64,000 nucleotides of DNA, taken from Rhyzopertha dominica (lineage: Eukaryota > Arthropoda > Insecta > Coleoptera > Bostrichidae). The stretch spans positions 3,162,001-3,226,000 of the forward strand of contig QCXZ01000003.1 in assembly GCA_025024175.1 (NCBI GenBank), in the 5' to 3' direction. Position numbers and translations under genes: made by a program. Positions 23,790 through 36,200 of this stretch are shown here, piece by piece (positions within the stretch are counted from its first letter, which is position 1; every line of letters begins with the position of its first letter). The notes beneath the pieces were generated by a model that made no database searches, was not told where the DNA came from, and was given only the letters and a program-made list of their open reading frames with translations.

Positions 23790-24765
23790 CTAGTGCGCCA
23801 AATGCACAAACCATCTGCTGAGAAACTGTCTCAGAATTGTATCAAATGGCAAAAAGTCGTTTAAGTTCGACAAAACATANGGNTTACCTGTGAAGCTGCG
23901 GAAAAGTTTGAAATCTAACATAGAGCGAATGAGAGGAGCAATAAAGAAAGCCTTAAATTTCAGGAAAACAGAGGATGTTTCGTTTGATGAACAATTGGCA
24001 TGATTATCTAGNGACACTGAAAATTGCCCAAGGCATGTATTTGGTGATCACAAAAATTGTGAAAATTACTTTTGCACAGAGCCAAAATCAAACGAAGAGA
24101 ACTTCATTTCTGAGATGAACTAATGTGGTTTGCTTGGCGATTAACTGACATGCTCGAAAAGATTAGTGCAAAATGTTCATGACCTTTTATTAAACATGAC
24201 TNGCAATGCAACAGGGAAAAATAATTAATCGAAATTGCCAAACNAACCTCCGGAAANTTTACAAAAAAAAAGATATGAGCCGTATTCCTAAGCGGAAACG
24301 AGATAAAACTTGTAGAAGNCTTTTCGCAGATGATCAACCACAAAAAAACNAGTCTGTTGGTCCNGATTCAGATCATGGCCAAGTCAACAGTGAATCTGAT
24401 GAAGAAGATGTCATNGATGATGACTATAAAGAGCAGCAAATGGGAGAACTGCTTCCAAAAACTTCAACAGGACTTGATGAAATAGAAAAAGATAGCATAG
24501 ATCAATCTGCTAATCCGAGGTGGTTCCAAGAACGATCATATAGATTAACTGCTTTCAATGTTGGTCGTGTTGTATTTCGCCGGAATCCCAATACCTATGA
24601 CATTCTTGCTAAAAGTTCTTTTCATTCTCCCTTCAAAGGCAATAAATATATGCGTTGTAGCAGTGATAATTAAGATTTGGAAAAAAAAACTGAAACTAAC
24701 TGGATTTAAGATTAAAAACTCTGGTTTATTTGTGCACTGCAATCACTGCCATTATAAAAATTAAA
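23790..24765 (+). pseudogene. Decayed Mutator-like transposase/YqaJ-exonuclease protein
   Basis: Fragments in shifting frames on the + strand resemble the arthropod multicopy protein that joins a Mutator-like transposase domain to a C-terminal YqaJ-type exonuclease. About 23,895-24,120 reads LRKSLKSNIERMRGAIKKAL, then VSFDEQLA, CPRHVFGDHKNCENYFC and SNEENFISEM. This is followed by an acidic linker (24,340-24,430) and then GLDEIEKDSIDQSANPRWFQERSYRLTAFNVGRV (24,472-24,573, quoted here only by its ends GLDEIEKD and RLTAFNVGRV), the start of a YqaJ-like nuclease. A trace continues to IKNSGLFV near 24,730. There are many stops and N calls. It is clearly a fossil; the family assignment is from motif memory. 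Confidence 0.55.
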
Positions 24766-27700
24766 TATCTTAGCTCCATAATAGTTATCAAACATTACTG
24801 TACAAATATATTAACGGTCTTTGTCATTTTTATGCATTACTTTACAGAAACAAAAATATTTTTTTTATGATTTTGAGTTAACATTTTAACCGGCTGCTCT
24901 CTTTATGTACATAAAAATCGTATTATAGTATTATTAATGGTAAAAATTCACGTTTCTGAGTTTTTCAAATATATGCACAAACAAAATCTATCTTGATTGT
25001 ATTTTATAATAAAACATACCATTACTTGCTTTACTTTTTTAAATTTTGATAAAAGTATTTATTCGTCAAAAAAGTTTCACTTGGGGGTAAAGGGTACAAG
25101 TCAGAGTTGTAAGAATGTAATAAATTTACTTGGTGTAAAATTAATTACACGTAATTCAATTGAGTCAAAAAAAAGTTTCACCAGAAAAAGTAACTTTTGC
25201 CCAAATGACAAATTACCGTGCTCATAAACGGTTGGTCTGTGTGCAATATGCTGTCAATACTAGAGTGACAGGTTCGGGGTCATAACTTATCTTGCAGACC
25301 AATAGTGCAGCTGCAATATAGAGACAAGCTTTCTCACGTCCACGTGGACTAATTATGTTACAGCCTCAAAGTGAAAAAATATTCAAAAATTGCACATTTC
25401 GGAGGGGAGTGTGTTACCTGACAACTGTCAGCTGTTAGCTATAGTTTGTTTGTAAACAGGCTCAATGCCATCAGAAAGTGTTAAGTGTGCTTGTAACACG
25501 AGTACAAAAACAAATTTTGCATCCAGATTTAAACCTTTATTTACGTAGTAACATAATTAGTTCCTGCTTATTAATTATTAACGAGTTCCCGAGGATCCGA
25601 GTGATGATAAAAACGATATCCGTGGGAGTATCATGTATACTTAGGCTTTTATAATGGGCAAGTTGCTTTTCACATGGTGTTATTTACACTGGATATGTGG
25701 TTAGGTATAGTAATGTCTGTTTATAAACGTAAGGGTTAACGACACGTAGAGAAACATAAGTTACTCGTTTTCATTGGGTTAAGCGTCGGTTAAAAGTACC
25801 AAAATCAGATTGCTTTTGTAACAAATACTTTATTGCATCAATTGATTTTGATCAGCCATAGCCTTTTGCGAACATAAATTCCAGCTCAATTAACCTTTAC
25901 TACCAGAATTGATATTTTTAGTGTAAAAATGTATCTCAATTTAGTCTCTACTTAAGTATCTTGCCATCTCTTTTGGTACAAAAATGAACCTCTTTAGAAA
26001 AAGGATGGATAGAGGTTTCAAATTTCACCGGTGGACAGCGGCAACTTACAATTTTTTTGCTCTTTTTTGCCATCGTATTCAGAGTGAAATACATATAATG
26101 ACCATGCGATAAGAGGACATGACATAGGAATATTCAATACAAATTTTCAATGTGCCTTGAGCAGTTTATAACGCGGAATAACCACCAGAGCTCATTTTCT
26201 AAATTAAGTACTATTTCACGTTGCATGGACTTATTTTAATTTGATGTCTAACAACATTTTTTAGGCTTTCATTTGACTCTGCCTCGTGGTTCGTGTATTT
26301 TTGTTTTCTGTATTTATCATATTAATTAAATGCAGGTGGGAGCAGTATTATAAAAATTAAGTATACAAGAATACCAATTAAAATCTATACTTTCCTCCTT
26401 CCAAATATCTGATTTAAAAAGCTTTAAAATACCTACTCTTCAAACTACTTGCTCTCAATATCTTACTAGATCTTTCCGCACAACCAACTTGAATCATTCC
26501 AGAGCCACATGATGTAAAACCAGCATCAAGGAGTTATTTTGGCCAAAAAAAAAGTTCGAATCGAGACGAATTCCACATTCACTACCACAAGCTATCTTTA
26601 CGACTGCGTTCCATGAACGGAGCTAGGAAGTTTATGGCTCTCAGTAAAATTGCTAGACCTGCTGTCTCGTTACGTGATCGTCGTGAACTTGCATCCTTCA
26701 CCGAACTGGAGCAGTACAAGATGTAAATTTAAAAGCCAACATGCATTTGGCAAAACGCTCCGCTGCATCCTTGGCCAAATGTTGGAGTGCTTTAAACTTT
26801 CAAGCAGGCGGAAATGGGGCGCAATTTTCCCAGGGCGGTTCGGAACTATCGGGATAAGTGATGAGAACGTTTCCGGTTCTATTACTGGTATCGAATACAT
26901 TTGGGTTATCAAAAGTAAGTAAAGGGAGGAACATGTCGTTAAAGATAAAGGGAGCATGCTATATTCTGTTATTTCTCGGTGTAGGTATAGTTGTAGGAAA
27001 AGAAAATTTATTGGTATTCCATCTCTTCACAAGCCTCGCAATAAACTGGTAATAGACACTGATATTATTATAACTACATCAATCCAAAGGACATATTTCG
27101 TTATAGCTGGAAAAGTAAATGCACTTTTAATGATATTGAAAATTATCGCCCCATTTGACAACTGTAACTCTACATACATTTGAATATGTAATTCACAGAA
27201 ACATAGTATGATCAAGTGAGGCATGCAATTACTCTGTGCTATTTGTCTGTAAAAAATGACAACTGTGACTAATTCAGCCAAGTAAGTATCACAGTCCCTT
27301 GATGACGGAAGGAAAACGTTATTAGTGCCAAAACTAACATTCTTAGAAAGTGTTCTCTGCGAAAGGTCGCCACGTTAATTTTCTTCCTCGATATTTCAGC
27401 AATATTTAACTACGTTCTTTATAATCAATTTAAAGTTGTACACCTGTACGCAAATGATACGCTAATAATATTTTATTTATAAATAATATCGTCATTGCAA
27501 ATAGTATTTTTCAGTGCACGACTTGAATGCTAAGAAATAAAATTTCTACACTTTACCCCAAATTAAGGTAATTTTCTACCAATGCAGTACTTCTCGATAA
27601 TTTCCTAAACGTATTTAAAAGTATGCTTAAACGTTATACGGTAACAGTAGTTATTTCTATTTTGTATACATTACAGTTTAACGACGTTAAATTCAGAAAT

Positions 27701-28317
27701 TCCTCACAAGAGAACTGCCGGTCTGTGAAGTTAATATTTGTACTCAAGCTTTTAGTAAATCAAAGTCAACGCACCTATAACAGCATTTCCCAGAAATTCA
27801 TGTACTGCGTAAATAATTCGCGCTTCCAAGTTTACACTTGGCTTACAACTCAATTAGCACAACGAAACTAACCTAATTCCTCCGCTATATGCAGCACATA
27901 AAGTTAAAGTGGTTCGTCAAACTCGAGACTACAGTCAACATAGACAACCGTAATATACAGGGAAGCCTATAAGCATCGCAACGTTACGGTCTTTTGAAGT
28001 TTATGAACACTTGCCAGTTTTCTTTTCTATAGATTATTCTTATGAACAACATATTTGAAAGAAAACTGTTCAATTGTTGTATACCCTTCAAAGATGAAAA
28101 CCTGGTAAACACGTTCCATAAAGAAATCATTGTTAACGTTTGTCTACATTTGGAAGAATTTTACGGCTCAATATAGTATTTAACTTTTAGGGTTGTTTAC
28201 CGCATTGTCTCACTAGAAAACCATAAACTGCAGCCGTATTAAAAGAATAATAATAGCAATTAACACACACTTCAATTAAAAAATATGTACCGTATTTAAA
28301 TAAATATTAAAAATTAA
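24766..28317. other. Gene-poor stretch
   Basis: No recognisable gene is present in about 3.5 kb. A GC-richer patch lies at about 26,560-26,900, with frames on both strands lacking known domains. Near 27,405-27,480 a short translated stretch (KVVHLYANDTLIIFYL) faintly recalls the YADD region of a reverse transcriptase, too short to call. Confidence 0.4.
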
Positions 28318-28882
28318 TTATGGTCATAGTAACTTTCATAAAATTCTTCATCACTATACTGTCGCTCTCTAAGTTTATAATTAATTCTTGCACATGTTTG
28401 GCGCGATAATTATCTTCGATTTCAATTACATGACGGACACAATTAGCCCAACTAACTTTTTTTTAATACTAACCTTTTCTTCAACTAAGTTTACGTGCCT
28501 ACACTAAATTTGGGATTTGTATTTTTTCTCCTTAAATTTCCCTTTAATTCTGCCCATATCTATTCAATGGGATTTAAGTTTAGTTCTTAGTACTTCCAAC
28601 AACTCTTCTTTCGTATATTTATTTTCAAAATGCAGATCATGTTTCTCTAAGAAGTCCATAATCTCTTGTTTTCGACTGCCTCTGTTTGGAATTTTATTTT
28701 TTTGCACCAAATGGTAGCCAGCGTTTATTTCGAAACCAACCCATAAACATATCGCCCGACATGTAATCGTGATTGTCAATTGAGGAATATTTTATATTTT
28801 TTACACTTAATAGTAAAAAACTTTTAATCCATCCCTCCTTTGATCCTGTGTGCAGTATAATAATACGATGCTCTTTCTCCAC
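28318..28882 (-). pseudogene. IS630-like transposase remnant, minus strand
   Basis: This remnant is related to the transposase at 7.8-9.2 kb. Reading the minus strand from 28,882 downward gives EHRIIILHTGSKEGWI, parallel to RKRIIILHAGGSDGWV in that copy, then SSIDNHDYMSGDMF. A charged region follows (RKQEIMDFLEKH, 28,680-28,640), and near 28,440-28,320 a C-terminal tail with ANCVRHVIEIEDNY, parallel to SCIKHVIEIENSY at about 8,980. The last codons end near 28,318. Frameshifts and deletions are present, including loss of the central catalytic block. Confidence 0.7.
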
Positions 28883-29639
28883 ATGACTTACAAACTGAGG
28901 TTAAAAAATATTTTTAAAATTTCTGAGAATAACGCTTGTAAAGACCTTAAACGTAAAATTATTTCCATAAAAGTAATGACATCCAGTTGTTTAGAATAGA
29001 TTTGAACGATATCTGTGAGGATGGGCCATACTTAATTTTAACATGAATACAAATTATTTATTTGAATTGCTTTATTAATAGTACTTTATTACATCACAAC
29101 ATGCAAAATTATTGAAATTCCTAGTTTTGCAAAAATATTTCATTTTACTTCCACATCCAACGGACGGGAAGTATTGTATCGCGAAAAAAATTTTCAGAAT
29201 TTTTTATTCGCTCATTCGCTTTTAAATGGTCGTAAATGCAAAAAAAAACAAAATTTGAATAAAAACTTTCTTGTCTGTGTCTGTGGTTTTGTTTGTAGAC
29301 ACGATAACTTTCTAAAGACTTCATATATGAACTTGGAATTTTGGAATTTTATTTTTTTATTTTTTTGTTTTAGTATGTGATTAGTGGTATAACTGCGAGT
29401 ATTATTCGCTTTTATAAATTTTTGGTGCAGCACTGTTTAGAAGATATTAGCAAAAAAGCGTCACCTGAGAAAACGGTTTTTCCTAAATATCTCCGAATAT
29501 ATTTGATACATTCAAAAAATAAAAATACCATCTGATAGAAAATAAAATTTCTCACAAAAAGTGTCTTAGAAACTTTATCTAAAATTTTGATATTTTCGAA
29601 ATATTTCCAAAAAAACCTATTTTGGACCATGCTCGTACG
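28883..29639. other. No gene recognised
   Basis: This stretch is AT-rich. It may include flanks of the IS630-like remnant, but no terminal repeat was found. Confidence 0.4.
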
Positions 29640-29895
29640 ATTTTTTTGGTATTATATAGAAAATTTCTGTTCAGAAAGCACTCTTGTAATTTTTTTATTA
29701 AGTGAATAATTTTCGTGTTATTTGAAAAGATTTATATATTTTTGCTAATATCACGTGGGCTGTTTGTCTTAGAAAAAACGTGTAGATCGAAAAAATGCTC
29801 TGATTACTAATCGTACAGTACAAGAAATAAAAACGTAAATGTCATTTTGACAATTGGATGTGGAAGTATTGATTCAATTTGCAGCGGTCTTTCCA
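29640..29895 (+). repeat. Dispersed repeat, copy 2
   Basis: Similar in the same orientation to 9,830-10,075. It is noncoding and its family is unknown. Confidence 0.65.
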
Positions 29896-31425
29896 TAATA
29901 GCTAGATTTAATACGTACGGCACTTGAGTTCGAAACGTGAGTGCCATTCAAGATTCATTTGCTTGCTGTTCATGGACGCATCCGCATAGTCTTCGCGTTC
30001 CTCTTTACCGAAACAATTAGATACAGAAATGCGCAACTACANATTACAGAATTCCGCAAGCATTACTGTAACTGTCGGAAAATTAATATGCATCCTCTTC
30101 CAGTACGGAAACGCTATAGCTTCGCGGCCGTAGTATTCCACTATACGAAGCTATTATTTGCTAGGTCAAAGCACCGTTGGTGGCGATGTAGCATCGTGCC
30201 TGTTCAGCGTAACATGTTTGATGGTAATCGTTGGGTTTTATATGCATATGTGATGAAGGCACTCTACCATGTCCAACATATGGTTTGGGAATCTGTGTGG
30301 ATGGGAATTTGCCTGCTAAAAGATCTGTGATAACCTGAACCAGAGAGGATTTTTCACATGCTGTATATGAAAGAACCTTTAATCGATTTTCTCCCGCACT
30401 TTGTTTGTATCAATAATCATATAATTATCACAGCTTTGTTAACAACGGTGCAACATTGTGATTAAAAAACTGACATTACGAGTCGTGATTATCGCACTCA
30501 TCATTGTCTACTTGTGCAGATTGTTGCATTGATTATGATCACTTTCACTGATCGAAATCGCTTTCCTTTTTGTTAATAAAACTGTGGGAAATTGAATGAA
30601 TAACTTAATATATCCTGGGTTACTTATCTCATTATCTTGCAAGTGCTATTTTTCTCAGTGAATCATTATTACACGTTTACAGAGTAGTAGAATCTTAGGT
30701 ATGTACGTCCTTACAAGGTCTCATGACGTACTGTCACAAGTTATTACTTCGAACTCACAACTGTATTTGAAATTGTAAGAGCAAACAACAGTAGTCAGGA
30801 TGATTCAGTGTAAGGATAACATTTTTTAGCTTTAATTCTAAATATTGAACTTCAGAAAGGTGCTGTCTAAAAACTTAATGTCAGCAAAATGTTCGAAATT
30901 TTAAATGAAAGAAGAAACTTTAAAAAAACCGCATAACAAAAGTACAATGGCAGAGATGTGTAGAATATTAAGTACTCAAGCACACAATATTTTCTGTTTA
31001 TATTTACCACAACAAATAACTCGTGTGTTAAAAGGCTAATATTTATTTTATCGTACAGTCGTATTTATCGTAATGATAGTAGTTTCTGTACACAGAGAAA
31101 GATGGTGAGTCACACCGATAGTGTGATAGTGATAGTGTATGACATATAAAAATACTCTCAATCTTCAATCTTGACATCATTTATATTGATAAATTTTGAA
31201 CAAAGCAAATACTTTAGAAAAAAGTAAACATACTGGAAAACTTATTACTAACTAATACACTGCCAACAAATGTATACAATGCAACCTCACGTTATTATAT
31301 TGTAGACATCAAAACAAATTAACAATGATAAAGACCCGAAAACACAGTGTATAAAATTTAGCATACGCACTGACGCCATTACAGTTTGATTCTTCATTGT
31401 ATACGTTGTTTACTGAGTGTTTAAG
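29896..31425. other. No gene recognised
   Basis: A 129-codon frame at 29,941-30,330 has no domain I can identify. The remainder is AT-rich. The last part (about 31,330-31,425) is probably the 5' leader of the adjacent mariner element, although its left inverted repeat is not visible. Confidence 0.4.
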
Positions 31426-32498
31426 ATGCCTCCGACAATCGTGAGTCCCGCCGATTGTGAAGTACGGGCTGTAATACGATTTCTTAGTGCTAAAGGCGTA
31501 AAACCGATCGATATTCATCGTGAGATCTGTGTAGTTTACGGACAAAACATTATGAGTGATGGAATGGTAAGGAAATGGGTAAGAGCATTTAAAGATGGCC
31601 GCACAAATGTGCATGATGAAGAACGGAGTGGGCGTCCTTCGATCGTTAATGAAGATTTGGTGCAGAAAGTGAACGAAAAGGTGAGAGAAAACAGACGCTT
31701 TACAATTTCATCATTGTGCGACTGCTTTCCTCAATATTCTCGTAGTGTTTTGTATCGCATCGTGACCGAGAACTTGAATTACCGGAAATTGTGTTCACGT
31801 TGGGTTCCGAAAATGTTGACGGATTTGCACAAAACCCAACGTTTAGGCAGTGCATTGACTTTCCTTGAGCAGTACCAAAATGAAGGTGAAGATTTTTTAG
31901 ACCAAATTGTTACTGGTGACACGAAACATGGGTGGCCTACGTCACACCAGAATCGAAACAACAATCCATGGAATGGCGACATTCATCATCACCCAAAAAA
32001 GTGAAGTTTAAGCAAACAATTTCTGCCCGGAAAATCATGTGCACAGTTTTTTGGGACAGAAAAGGCGTATTGCTAGTGGAGTTTCTGCCTCGTAATGAGA
32101 CAATCAATGCGGCATCTTGTTGTAAGATATTGAACAATCTGCGTCGTGCAATCCAGAACAAAAGACGTGGCAAGTTGAGTAAGGGTATCGTTTTGCTGCA
32201 TGACAATGCCCGTCCACATGTGGCTAATCGGACCAAAGATCTCATCAAATCTTTTAAATGGGAAACTCTAGATCATCCTCCATACAGCCCTGATCTGGCG
32301 CCCAGCGACTACCATTTGTTCCTGCACTTGAAGAAACACCTGGGTGGTCAGCGTCTTCAAGACGATAACGAAGTCGAAACATTTGTGATACAGTGGTTAA
32401 CAAGTCAGGCGGCAGAATTTTATGAGGAGGGTATTCAAAAACTGGTGCCACGTTATGACAAGTGCCTCAATATTCACGGAAATTATGTAGAAAAGTAG
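31426..32498 (+). pseudogene. Mariner (DD34D) transposase with one frameshift
   Basis: This is a nearly complete mariner transposase of about 356 codons if one frameshift is ignored. The N-terminus carries the paired helix-turn-helix DNA-binding region (VIRFLSAKGVKPIDIHREI...MVRKWVRAFKDGR) and the linker DEERSGRPS. The catalytic domain has the first Asp at VTGD (about 31,912), the second in LLHDNARPH (about 32,202) and the third in YSPDLAPSDYHLF (about 32,283), with 34 residues between the second and third, which defines DD34D mariners. Two extra bases (AC, as ACAC) directly after the first catalytic Asp codon shift the frame at about 31,920. The rest is open to the stop. ATG at 31,426 is preferred over the upstream GTG. 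Confidence 0.92.
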
Positions 32499-32561
32499 AT
32501 TAAGGTACAGGCTTTCATGTAAGATAAAATTATTGCGATATCTTTGCACGTCTTTTTTTAA

Positions 32562-32599
32562 TTCCAAAACGGTACTTACTTAAAAAAACATGCCTCGTA
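32562..32599 (-). repeat. Mariner right terminal inverted repeat
   Basis: Read on the minus strand, the sequence starts TACGAGGCATGTTTTTTTAAG and continues AAGTACCGTTTTGG, a form typical of mariner ends, followed outward by TA. It lies about 65 bp after the transposase stop. No left partner could be found upstream of 31,426. Confidence 0.65.
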
Positions 32600-33714
32600 T
32601 ATAAAAATCACCGCTAAAAAAGTATACAAGGTTAGTAAAAAGAATGGAATAACCGATTTATTTCTAAAAAGTAAACTTGAAATAAATGTCCATAACAAAA
32701 GTTTCTTTACTGATTATTTTTCATTTTTAATCTACTTTTTGGTTTTACGCGTGAGCGCTTTTCCATGGCAACATAATTATTTTTATTTCTTTTTTTATTG
32801 GTCACTAAGCAATATTTTGCGGATTTGTATTGTTTTGTATCATTAAAATGAACTGGTGTTTTGTTTGGTTTGATAAGAACTTTCAAATCATACATATGTT
32901 ATTATAAGAATGGCAGTTTAGTTATATACCTCACGCAGAAGATTTTATAAACCAAAATAATGTTATCTAATTAGCAAGGCGTCTAAAATGTGTGTATGTA
33001 TTTGTTACACTAGTTGAATGTATTTAATAATTCTTCATGTTTGTTCGTAGGTATTGATAAAATGTCACCATCGTACTTGGCCAAAAAAAGGAACCCTAAG
33101 CTTGAGATATTTAAACACGAATCCATAAATCGTCTAGTACATACTATGTTAGAACGAGCGATACTCTACTAACCATTTTTTTGGTGTTACAGTTCTATTG
33201 CTAGGCAGAATGTTGTTTATTAAAATCAATGTTGTACAGGTTTGCACCCAACTACAACGCAATCACATAAAAATAGCTCTCAATTAATGTTAGTTCTGGC
33301 AGTTGGCATATAAAAATCCAAAATTTCACGTGAACTGTTAACCATTTTGAAAAGAAATACCAGAGCAATATGCCCTCTTCTCACCAGAAGGCTCACACTA
33401 CCATGTAACAATCAGTGTGACAAATGCCCCTGGGGGAAAGACACCATCGAGTTTAAAACTTAATAGTTTTAAGAATCTTCAATCTAATTTGACCACAGAT
33501 ACTTACTCCATTTTAGATCTAATAAATGAGCAAAAAAAACAGTTTTCATGTATAATTACTAAAATCGCAACTATTACGTGAAATAAAACCGTAAGTTTTA
33601 TTGGCATTAAGACACATTTTATGAGTGTGTTGTATAAAAGATAACTTTCAATCAAAAATTACACCAACTGTATCGACTCTAGTTCAAGAAACGCACTCAG
33701 GACTATTATATAGT
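32600..33714. other. No gene recognised
   Basis: AT-rich DNA. An open stretch at about 33,373-33,560 (LFSPEGSHYHVTISVTNAPG...) has no start codon context and no family I recognise. Confidence 0.4.
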
Positions 33715-33850
33715 CATATAGTATATAGGTGCTGTCTTTAATGTAAACGACAGAACGTAAAATGTCGATAACGTCGGTTATGTTATTGATGAATAGTATA
33801 AAAAATGAGGGACCTAAGACAGGGGTGAGGTGAGAGTATGTACCTAAAGC
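33715..33850 (-). pseudogene. Short LINE reverse-transcriptase remnant
   Basis: On the minus strand the segment translates as TPVLGPSFFILFINNITDVI followed by VVYIKDSTYI. This parallels the GVPQGSVLGPLLF.LFINDI...YADDT region of non-LTR RTs. It covers only about 45 codons and both key motifs are degraded, so it is a fossil fragment. Confidence 0.5.
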
Positions 33851-34559
33851 ATGTAGTAGGCTGGTGTTACATCAATCATTTAATTCAGAAAGACAGTTTA
33901 TTTCTATCAAATCCATATTAACTTCTCAAAAATTGTTGCTACTTGACTTACAGTAAAAAAAAACTCGGAAATGTCAACTTTGGAAACTCCATATCGCGGA
34001 TGACGTCGCAAGGCATAACATCATCACTTTAATCGTAAATTCCAATGCAATTATCTCCTCTATTTGACGGCCCCGTTCCGAAATTTATGCAAATGCGAAA
34101 GCCATTCCCCGGACTACACATCTCTTTTATGACACAATTTTTGGTGGATGCTGCCGTGGAATATGGCAACTAGCGTCGTGTATAAATCGATTGAACGCCT
34201 GACATTTACGACCATTTGGCCCACGTTACCTCGTTCCATCGCTAAAATTCAGTGCAAACAACCTTCGAAGTCGACCTCGAGGAAAAGGAGTTGACAAAAC
34301 AAACAGAGAGATGTGCGGGGGCAGTGAAAAACGATACGACCGATTGGGGAATCGACTTTTTGGCAGGGATGAATTGAAAATGCAAATTACGTTCCTATAC
34401 GTTTTACATTGCTTAGTATCAATGACCTCCTGAAAAATACGTATATATTGAATCAAAATTTGATAATTCCTCATATTAAAATCCAACTTGCTGGCAATTC
34501 TTCAAAAAAGGCCAAAAAGACAAAACACAAGTTTCCCTAAGGACAGGTCAAACCATTTT
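33851..34559. other. No gene recognised; GC-richer patch
   Basis: A GC-richer patch spans about 33,990-34,390. The minus-strand frame at 34,226-34,486 has no known domain. Confidence 0.4.
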
Positions 34560-36090
34560 TCCTTTTCTAGGTCTTCGTTTTCCCATCCATCCCAACCTCC
34601 ATAATCGACGTCCAACCACTACTCATTATACTTCAACTAAATACAAAGAAGACTCGGTATTCTCTTTTGTACTTCCTGACATAGACGATATTAAAAATAT
34701 AATATCTAAACTTAAGCTTTCCAGTCCTGGGTGGGATGACATTTCTGCGAAGATGATCAATTTTTGCTTGCCAAAAATTGCTCCTCATATCACACACATA
34801 GTTAATTGTTGCCTCGAAAGCGCTTACTTCCCAGTATCATGGAAAAACCTCCGTTATTATTCCCATTCCAAAAATAAACAATCCGGTTAACTGTAGTGAC
34901 CTTCGTCCCATAAGTTTAGTACCTACATTTGTAAAAATGATCGAGAAAGTCGTACATCTGCAACTTTTCAATTACGCGTTAGAGAATAATATAATTTCAC
35001 CGTTTCAATCAGGTTTTAAGAAAAATCAAAGTACTACCACGGTACTGTTGAAAGTCCTGGACGATATAATAAGAGAGCGTGATAAGGGCAACTGCACGGC
35101 TCTCGTTTTGATTGATTTTTCTAAGGCGTTTGATACAATCGATCATGAGCTAATGTGTGCCAAATTGTCTTACTTCAAAGACCGCTTCCAAGTAGTTCGA
35201 GTTAATGGCCTTCTTTATGATAAAGTAATTGTTACTAGTGGTGTGCCCCAAGGATCAGTACTGGGACCCCTTCTATATTTAATCTATACTTCCGATATAT
35301 TTAGCCGTGTTAAATTTTCTAATATTCTAGGATATGCTGATGACACCCAACTGTACCTATCCTTTAAGATGTGCGACACAACTACAGCATAGGAGCAGCT
35401 TAATTGCGATCTCGACTCCATCTCTAAATACATCATAGACCACAACCTTAAACTAAATGCTGATAAATGTAAGGTCATATGCTTTGCGCCTGCTGTAATA
35501 TCTCAGTTGGTTAAATCACAAATGAGTATAGCTATTGAAAGTGTATCCATCAATATGTGTTCTGAAGTTAAGAACCTTGGTTTACTTTTCAACAAAGACC
35601 TCCGGTTTGACATCCACCTCTCTTTACTCATTAGCAAATGTTATTTCGTTCTCAAACTGCTATACAGTAACATGGATATAATTAACTTCAAAACTCGCAA
35701 AAAGCTTGCAGAAACCCTAGTCCTGTCATTGCTTAACTATGGTGTAGTAATTTTATTTCCATGTTTAAACTCAAGAACACAAAATCAGATTCAGATGATC
35801 CAGAACAGTTGTTGTCGCTTTATATACAGTCTAAGAAAGTTTGATTATGTTTCTGCCAAGATCACTGAACTTAAGTGGCTGAAAATGTCTAATGTCTACC
35901 GATTACAGTTGCTTTCCCTGGTGCATAGAGTACTGCTTACAGATTTTCCGTCGTATCTAAAAGAAAAATTGAAATTTAGAAGTAGTGGTCACGATTTGGG
36001 TTGCGCTTCACCTCCTCGTTACTCGACATGCCTAAATATTGTAAGTCATTATTTTCCAGGTCCTTTACGTATAACGCTGTAACATTACAT
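34560..36090 (+). mobile_element. Decayed non-LTR retrotransposon (LINE), RT part
   Basis: This is the RT half of a LINE on the + strand, distinct in sequence from the 17-20 kb copy. Motifs in order are SSPGWDDISAKMI (about 34,720), then a frameshift near 34,860, PIPKINNPVNCSDLRPISLV, FQSGFKKNQSTTTVLL, LIDFSKAFDTIDHELM (catalytic Asp), SGVPQGSVLGPLLY and GYADDTQLY (YADD, about 35,335). A stop follows at 35,391, then the C-terminal domain (to about 36,080) with IQMIQNSCCRFIY. Between TIDHELMCAKLSYF and KDRFQVVRV about 20 residues usual in the family are missing, so an in-frame deletion is likely. It has no endonuclease and no recognisable tail. Confidence 0.88.
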
Positions 36091-36094
36091 AACC

Positions 36095-36200
36095 GCTTTT
36101 GTAAGGACTGCGTTTCACCCATATTGGGGTACTTTTCGACTTCCACATTATGGTAAGGCGCATTATCAATCACCACTTCTTTGTGACAATGTGGTAATCA
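36095..36200 (-). pseudogene. IS630-like transposase scrap
   Basis: The minus strand reads VVIDNAPYHNVEVEKYPNMG, matching the second catalytic block (VIVMDNTSYHS) of the 7.8-9.2 kb transposase. Only about 35 codons survive, abutting the end of the LINE. Confidence 0.6.

Noticed and set aside
26650..26957. Paired 90-95-codon frames on both strands
   Set aside because: Opposite-strand frames in a GC-richer patch with no domain; a donor-like AAAGTAAGT at 26,911 alone is not enough.
27405..27480. LYANDT stretch resembling a reverse transcriptase YADD motif
   Set aside because: About 20 codons with no neighbouring RT motifs; chance cannot be excluded.
29941..30330. 129-codon frame starting MPFKIHLLAV
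   Set aside because: I compared it with transposase blocks (VW.GI-type sequence near its end), but the match is too weak to assign.
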